Shown here: piece after piece, positions 58,613 to 64,000 of the stretch
How the letters are laid out: every line of letters begins with the position of its first letter
How positions within the stretch are numbered: position 1 is the first letter of the stretch
Notes under the pieces: generated by a model
Told to the model about the DNA's origin: nothing
The model's input: the letters and a program-made list of their open reading frames with translations, nothing else
The model's database searches: none
Translations under genes and position numbers: made by a program
NCBI GenBank assembly: GCA_916048095.2
Contig: OU696574.1
Coordinates: 2,501 to 66,500, forward strand
Direction of reading: 5' to 3'
Source: Sacculina carcini
Taxonomy: Eukaryota; Arthropoda; Thecostraca; Sacculinidae
DNA length: 64,000 nt

Positions 58613-59169
58613 AAAGTAACGTTTGCTGTAACACACATGTGTCGAATATATTATATATGATAATCAATTAACGGGCTTTAACCTTTAAATATATGAATAA
58701 TTTAGCTGGTAAATTATTTGCATTTAGCTTAGTTTAATCGCTGTGAATCTGGCAGCCGCGTAACTGTTTGCGGCGCTATTCCTGCAATTTTGCTGGGCAT
58801 TCAGTGTTATGAAACTTTATATATTGCATTTGAGCCCATCCAGAGCTATATGCAATATTCATCAACAACAACGAAACTATAGTCTTTTAGCGAGCAATCG
58901 ACCATAGTGATCATTAAGGTTTCGTAATTGTATTGTAGCATTATTGCCTGGTTTCTTATTTATGAAATATTTTTAACCAAACTATTTTTGCGTTCATTGC
59001 GTCTTGTAAATGTGCTGGCAGTTGCGTTTCCATACACGTGGGAGTATGAATGTTTGAATTTGTAAATTGCTCGCCATATGACTTTGGCTGATTGAATGAT
59101 GATTTCTCCACAATAAATGTTCAATGTGACGGCATTGCTTTGGTACGTAGATATATATGGTTTTGTGGG
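58613..59169 (+). other. Upstream region of COMMD2
   Basis: No exon recognised. It is expected to hold the COMMD2 promoter and 5' UTR. Confidence 0.4.
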
Positions 59170-59724
59170 ATGTCTAGCAATATTTTGCAGTGTTTGTCAG
59201 TCGACCAAGTTCCCGTTCTGTTCCGAAGGGCTGTCGACATTCTTGAAGATGGACAACTTGGGTTGCAAGCAAGTACTGATACTGAAGCTATGTGTAATGA
59301 GATTGCTGCTTTGTTGGCGTTGTTGATCGGCGACCATGTGCGATGTGCATTACCAGCTGGTGTTTCACTGCGCCAGCGTCTGCTTCGACATGGTGCTTCC
59401 TTCCCGGCCGCTGATCAAGTCATGCAACAAATCGGCTGTCATACGCGTCGGCTGCGACGGCTCGCGGCGGCGACCAGCGAGTTTTTGCACGTGCAGCGAC
59501 GCCTGGTGGACATCGAGTGGCGCCTAGCTGTCGTAGTTGCGTCGCGTCTTGAGCCAGCACTGCGAGTGCAGCGAACGCAGGTTATCTTGCAACTTGAACT
59601 GTCTGGCGACGTGAATCGCCGATACACGAGTGATCATCGATTGACGAGCCAAGTGTATCTTGATATATCTCCTTCTGATCTCGTACACATCTTGTCTGAG
59701 CTGGAGATGGCGCTTCAACGCTGA
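59170..59724 (+). CDS. COMMD2: COMM domain-containing protein, COMMD2 class
   Basis: 184 codons in one exon, close to the usual COMMD2 length of about 199. COMMD proteins form a hetero-decamer in the Commander/CCC complex, which directs endosomal recycling, and influence NF-kB turnover. The N-terminal part (LSVDQVPVLFRRAVDILEDG) is a helical HN domain. The C-terminal COMM domain starts at DIEWRLAVVVASR with the invariant Trp at about residue 117 and ends SPSDLVHILSELEMAL. The E-W-R-L-x-V-x-x-A-S-R signature fits COMMD2 better than other COMMD members. I choose ATG 59170 (G at -3). TTTTGCAG at 59183-59190 could instead be an acceptor with an upstream first exon. Divergent from MEK with the SINE between. 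Confidence 0.85.
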   Translation: MSSNILQCLSVDQVPVLFRRAVDILEDGQLGLQASTDTEAMCNEIAALLALLIGDHVRCALPAGVSLRQRLLRHGASFPAADQVMQQIGCHTRRLRRLAAATSEFLHVQRRLVDIEWRLAVVVASRLEPALRVQRTQVILQLELSGDVNRRYTSDHRLTSQVYLDISPSDLVHILSELEMALQR

Positions 59725-60084
59725 GCTGCTTCTGCCTACTTGTATTCGTGCATCTGGTACTCGTTGCTACGCATTCACATACACTGAATTTTGCTTGGCA
59801 TTGTTGCTCCGACTTGTATGCACAGAAGGCCACGTATATGGTTGATCTTGCTTTACACACCATAGCACGTGACTTTTACAATATAGTCGGGATATGCGCA
59901 ATGAAACTGGACGTACGTTTATCAGTGTGCGAACATGCCGCTCTGTCACTATATCAGTCTTTGATATATTCTTTCAATCGTCATTGATGTCCACGGACAG
60001 TCCACGTCTTCGTTTACTGACCTCGGCAATGACTGCGGGGTCGTAAAGGTTAAAGGAGACTGTGAGACAAATGCAGCTCATAGC

Positions 60085-60745
60085 GATAGCGTCTGATACT
60101 CGGTAATCCGTCTGATAGCGTCTGATACTCGGTAATCCGTCTGATAGCGTCTGATACTCGGTAATCCGTCTGATAGCGTCTGATACTCGGTAATCCGTCT
60201 GATAGCGTCTGATACTCGGTAATCCGTCTGATAGCGTCTGATACTCGGTAATCCGTCTGATAGCGTCTGATACTCGGTAATCCGTCTGATAGCGTCTGAT
60301 ACTCGGTAATCCGTCTGATAGCGTCTGATACTCGGTAATCCGTCTGATAGCGTCTGATACTCGGTAATCCGTCTGATACTCGGTAATCCGTCTGATAGCG
60401 TCTGATACTCGGTAATCCGTCTGATAGCGTCTGATACTCGGTAATCCGTCTGATAGCGTCTGATACTCGGTAATCCGTCTGATAGCGTCTGATACTCGGT
60501 AATCCGTCTGATAGCGTCTGATACTCGGTAATCCGTCTGATACTCGGTAATCCGTCTGATAGCGTCTGATACTCGGTAATCCGTCTGATAGCGTCTGATA
60601 CTCCGTAATCCGTCTGATAGCGTCTGATACTCGGTAATCCGTCTGATAGCGTCTGATACTCGGTAATCCGTCTGATAGCGTCTGATACTCGGTAATCCGT
60701 CTGATAGCGTCTGATACTCGGTAATCCGTCTGATAGCGTCTGAAC
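60085..60745. repeat. 29-bp minisatellite, about 23 copies
   Basis: The unit is GATAGCGTCTGATACTCGG followed by TAATCCGTCT. Two units lack the first ten bases (19 bp) and lie 164 bp apart (five full units plus one short), hinting at a higher-order repeat. One CTCCGTAA variant is at about 60600. The 235-aa minus frame is an artefact. Confidence 0.95.
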
Positions 60746-61575
60746 TACCGCGATCAAACTCGAGTGAAGTTCAAGCGCAATAATCGCATTGAAGTGGTAT
60801 CATATGTGCACATGTTTACATACAATGAGCTCATTTTTGGTGATTCTTATGAAAACTTGCAGGCGCAAATGGTTCCCATTATTTAGACGACGCTGATTCT
60901 AATGGTGGTAAAATTATTAGAATCGACCGTGAATTGCATTTGAACATTTGAAATTTGACCAAAATTGGAAAATTTTCACGTTTTCTCTTTTCACAATACT
61001 GTATTCATTATATATGAAATATATAACACTTTGCCTTAAAGATCTATATATTTGCTTTCAAATGGCATGTTTTTGTTGTATTACGCTGAATGTTTGGCCG
61101 CGCAGGCTATCTTAAAATTTTGTAATCTCAAAAATCTCGCCGCACAGATGACGCCACGTATATCACTATGGCAGAACCAATTAACCGTGAATTTTAATCC
61201 GTTTTGAGGAAAATTACACTGTTTTTTTTATTGGTTTGCATCTATTCTCACGAAACAAGATTACCGCCCTTCTTCCACTATTATCGGTGCAATATGTAGA
61301 CACCGTGACACTCGGCAGTTGCTGCTACTATGCATATTATCAGTACAGTAAACCAATTAATTAAACGTCACCACATCGACACGCTCGCCGTTATAGTGGA
61401 AGTGCAACGATCTTTTGAAAATACAAAAAACACATTGTGAACACGGTGCCTTGTGCTCTTCAAGTTATACACAAAACGATTAATAACTGCCTAACTAATT
61501 GATTAACTATCTTGTACAACATGAAATACCAAAAACTATTACTACAATGTACAGCACAATAGAATCACATCAGCA
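60746..61575. other. Intergenic stretch
   Basis: No exon, RNA gene or clear mobile element seen between the minisatellite and the next minus-strand gene. Confidence 0.4.
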
Positions 61576-61582
61576 CTAAATC

Positions 61583-62193
61583 CTATTTTTTGAATCCGCG
61601 GATTTTCTTTCTATGGATTTCCACAAGGTGCAAGACGTCTTGTAGCTGCTGTTCGTAACTGAACCGATCTTCTGGAGCTTTGCACCTCTCTCAGCAATGT
61701 CATTCGTAACTTTTAATGTGTTCGTAAACTGCCTAAACAGCACAAACTGCTCGTGTTCGTGCCACATTCTCACCGGGGATGACATCCACTCCGCACTGCA
61801 CACCAGAACCTCATCAAATACCATCCGGGAACGCTGGTCTACTAAATCTACCAGGCGAGTGTCCGGTTGTATTGTCAGGTTGTCATCAGTGTAGTCCTCC
61901 GTTCTCTCTAATGAAGTTAATTTGCCGGCAATCTCGTTCTTCTCAGTTTCAGTCACTTTTCCACTGCACAAGGACAAAATTACAAAATGAGGCTTTGAGT
62001 ACCATAAAAGAGGATTAATCACAGCAGATGCAACTCTTCTATATCCAAATAGCTCGTGGTGGAGCTGAAAGTCGTTTACAGTGGCATCCACAGCAACTGG
62101 TGATGCGAACCACGCCTGAGCGCATAGCAAAGACGCAAACATCGTCATTCTTTGCAGCTGATCATTCACATCGCTGCCTATCTCCAAGTGCCC
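61583..62193 (-). pseudogene. Uncharacterised arthropod protein family, 3' exon with apparent frameshift
   Basis: The frame runs from GHLEIGSDVNDQLQRMTMFA to a conserved VTNDIAERGAKL. I remember the N-D-x-A-E-R-G-x-K-L signature from uncharacterised arthropod and transposon-associated proteins; function unknown. The family continues with an acidic segment, then LQ-x-LLxVVxxHRKK. Here that continuation (EDRFSYEQQLQDVLHLVEIH, then RKKIRGFKK and stop at 61583) lies in the next frame, one base short after AAGCTC near 61682; the original frame ends at 61576. ATATATATGTTCAG before GGGCAC is a good acceptor, so I start the exon at 62193, though the frame is open to 62253. No upstream exon was recognised. 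A sequencing error or a decayed gene would both fit. Confidence 0.6.
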
Positions 62194-62253
62194 CTGAACA
62201 TATATAATATAAGAAAGTAGATAATCTCTAACATTCAACGGGCGTGATGACAT

Positions 62254-63483
62254 GCTCCAGGACGCAAGAAGAGAGAACTACGCCTAGGTTTAACACCCAG
62301 GACAAGAAGAGTGAGCTGCTCGATCTCTCGCTAATTATCTCTCACCCACTCGCTGATTGCTAATGGGTACTTGACTGTTGACTGTAAATTATCATTTTAA
62401 CAAATGTATTTCCTCTATTATGAATTCACACTTGATTTTATTTACAGACAAATTTATAAAAACATTGTCTGTAAAACACCCCTTGAATTCATTCGAAATA
62501 TAAGTACCACAAAAAGGAGCAGTTGAAAATCAAAATATAAGGCTTTGATGGCAAATATTAACGGCACATATGCTTAATTTGGTGAAGAGAACGAGGCATA
62601 CTCACAGCCACGACGAAGATGAGTCGATCCACAGTCGAACACAATCAAGTAATTCATTTAATGATTCAAACGGTGACTTCTATATTCAGATCAATGGTAG
62701 CAGTGAATAATGCGTTTGCATAAATAGTTATATTTCTGAGCAGTGTATGACGTGATTTTGCCTGCCAGTGTGTTTGCATGTCTGTGTGTACACGTAAATC
62801 ACACGTGCTAAATTTGAAGATGTGTGTGTGTTTGCGTGATGTGCGTGTAATTTTGGTCACAATTGATTGTCACATGTGAGTTATGTTACAAGCCAAATCA
62901 CAAAATTCCCTCCCTTTCTACATGTGACCAGTACACACACGCATATGAATGTCGACTGACTGAAATTGGGCGATTTCACAACTGGTTGTATTTTAACGCT
63001 TTTTTGGTATAAATAATTTATGGATACTTTAATGAGTGTTATGATATTAATCCTTACATTTCGGCACATGTTTTATTACTAGGGTATATTCTACTTTTAG
63101 TGCACCATTTGCTAGTTATAAACCAAATACCACTGAAACGTGGTAATCTTAAAATTTTCAATTAGATTCGCGACCCTTAAATATTATTTTGCGGTGTTTA
63201 CTTTGATTCCATTGAGCTCAGCGTCGTTCAAGGCATGGGAAAAACTTGCGCCACCCAAATTACCAGCAATTTTGGGAAAAATGAGCAACCCTAAGATTCA
63301 TGCTGTATATTTAGGCAAAACACGAGTGACTATCACTCGTAATGACTTGCTTTCAAATAATTTAAAATGTAAAAATATAAGGCATCGTAAGTTTCTAACC
63401 TGAGACTCAATTTTCTGTGCCAAGAAAATATTCGTAATACAAAATACTGCATTTAATAAAAAATAAAACTTCAGCATTGAACC
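62254..63483. other. Intergenic or intronic stretch
   Basis: No confirmed exon. A short minus frame starting at 62657 (MNYLIVFDCGSTHLRRG) ends at a GTGAGT donor-like site and might be an upstream exon of the preceding gene. A minus-strand ATTAAA near 63452 could be the poly(A) signal of the next gene. Confidence 0.35.
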
Positions 63484-64000
63484 CTACGACGATTCCAAAT
63501 CAGATCCAATAGTTTTCAGAAACTCAGCCTCGGAAATCTGTAGAAGCTTGGCAGCCTGAAGATGAAGTTTCTGTTTTTTCAAAACATCTATCAGCCTCAT
63601 TTGTGTTTTGAAGCCAACCACCAGTTGTTGGTTGTGCCTATGCAACCGCTGTTTATCGGCCTCCAAGCGTTTGGTGCATTCGTTGAATTCGCGGCGCTGC
63701 TCAATCAGTTTACGTTCCAGCTCCTGCACCTGTGCAGTTAGCTTGGTCACTTGTTGTTGCGCCCTATCTAGCCTCACCTGCTGCTGAGACTGAACTTTGC
63801 AGGAACACTGTACCTTTCTCTCATTAGTAGAGCACAATTTCTCCATTTGGACAACTTTTGAGCGACCCTGAGCGCATTCCAGTCGTGAACTTTCGAGAGC
63901 TCGAGATAGATTGTCGATGCGGGAGGATTGATTATCAGTGCAACTGCGCAAATTGATAGAGTTATCATGATAACATTTCAATTTGTTTGTCAATTCAGCC
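63484..64000 (-). CDS. TEX9: TEX9-like coiled-coil protein, C-terminal exon (partial)
   Basis: At least 172 codons, open to the window edge, with the 5' part missing. Residues from SRIDNLSRALESSRLECAQG to RLHRHNQQLVVGFKTQMRLI form a long heptad-rich coiled coil. The tail MRLIDVLKKQKLHLQAAKLL then QISEAEFLKTIGSDLES resembles the conserved end of TEX9 (LIDxLKxQKxHxxAAKxL...EEEFxKxL). TEX9 is a testis- and cilia/centrosome-associated protein in vertebrates; the role in arthropods is unknown. The stop is at 63484-63486. The gene runs the same way as the frameshifted ORF to its left. Another coiled-coil centrosomal protein is the alternative. Confidence 0.65.
   Translation of the reverse strand, partial: AELTNKLKCYHDNSINLRSCTDNQSSRIDNLSRALESSRLECAQGRSKVVQMEKLCSTNERKVQCSCKVQSQQQVRLDRAQQQVTKLTAQVQELERKLIEQRREFNECTKRLEADKQRLHRHNQQLVVGFKTQMRLIDVLKKQKLHLQAAKLLQISEAEFLKTIGSDLESS

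Noticed and set aside
59092..59169. Upstream extension of COMMD2 from TTG 59092
   Set aside because: No ATG in that part of the frame and no similarity to COMMD N-termini; ATG 59170 fits the family length.
60050..60757. 235-aa minus frame
   Set aside because: Encoded by the 29-bp minisatellite, cycling through frames; not a protein family.
62600..62657. First exon of the frameshifted gene (MNYLIVFDCGSTHLRRG then GTGAGT)
   Set aside because: Attractive start and donor but only about 17 residues, with no family match I can defend.

Overview
The window is the left end of a eukaryotic, almost certainly arthropod, chromosome read from the telomere inward. Bases 1-8675 are 1735 uninterrupted copies of the 5-base unit CTAAC, which is the C-rich strand of (TTAGG)n, the usual arthropod telomere repeat. 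Genes with introns, LINE, SINE, hAT and LTR elements and many minisatellites follow. No bacterial gene organisation is present. The species cannot be named from the sequence.

Subtelomere (8676-31036). This block is built almost entirely from four repeat modules that recur in both orientations. I call them X (about 1.2-1.6 kb, 72-aa shadow ORF inside), Y (about 1.5-2 kb of roughly 340-bp internal repeats, starting TCTATATATATAAAAGAG), Z (about 0.2-0.7 kb) and M (about 0.45-0.5 kb, ending in a GCGG hairpin, then GGTTTTAATGCTAG). The ends (5' TC, 3' CTAG followed by T, a short GC hairpin just before the 3' end, no terminal inverted repeat) resemble non-autonomous Helitrons. From the telomere the order is X | Y Z X | inverted M M M M M X Z Y | Y Z X M M M | Y Z. 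This gives a tail-to-tail junction near 17220, a head-to-head junction near 23492 and a large imperfect palindrome (about 17222-29062). One X copy is interrupted by a complete, very young Ty3/gypsy-type LTR retrotransposon (11859-16104). It has 278-bp LTRs differing at one base, a 5-bp target duplication, one intact gag-pol ORF and, in place of a tRNA primer site, a 14-bp self-complementarity that suggests self-priming.

Degenerate zone (31037-46200). This holds transposon debris: MITE-like elements, hAT ends and a hAT dimerisation-domain fragment, LINE and retroelement fragments, a tRNA-Val-derived SINE truncated against a GC-rich minisatellite, TG microsatellites and A-rich DNA.

Gene zone (46240-64000). 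The main gene is a complete MAP kinase kinase (MEK1/2, MAP2K1/2 class) on the minus strand, start 57519 to stop 47658. I could reconstruct eight exons, including a terminal exon found by conservation. One intron (50253-55390) is filled by a 39-bp minisatellite of about 115 copies, and others hold MITEs. Divergent from it is an apparently single-exon COMMD2 homologue (59170-59724, plus). Beyond a 29-bp minisatellite are a frameshifted ORF of an uncharacterised family (minus) and the 3' exon of a TEX9-like coiled-coil gene (minus) that runs off the window. MEK acts in Ras-Raf-ERK signalling, COMMD2 in COMMD/CCC endosomal recycling and NF-kB control. They do not form a pathway, and their proximity is ordinary eukaryotic gene order.
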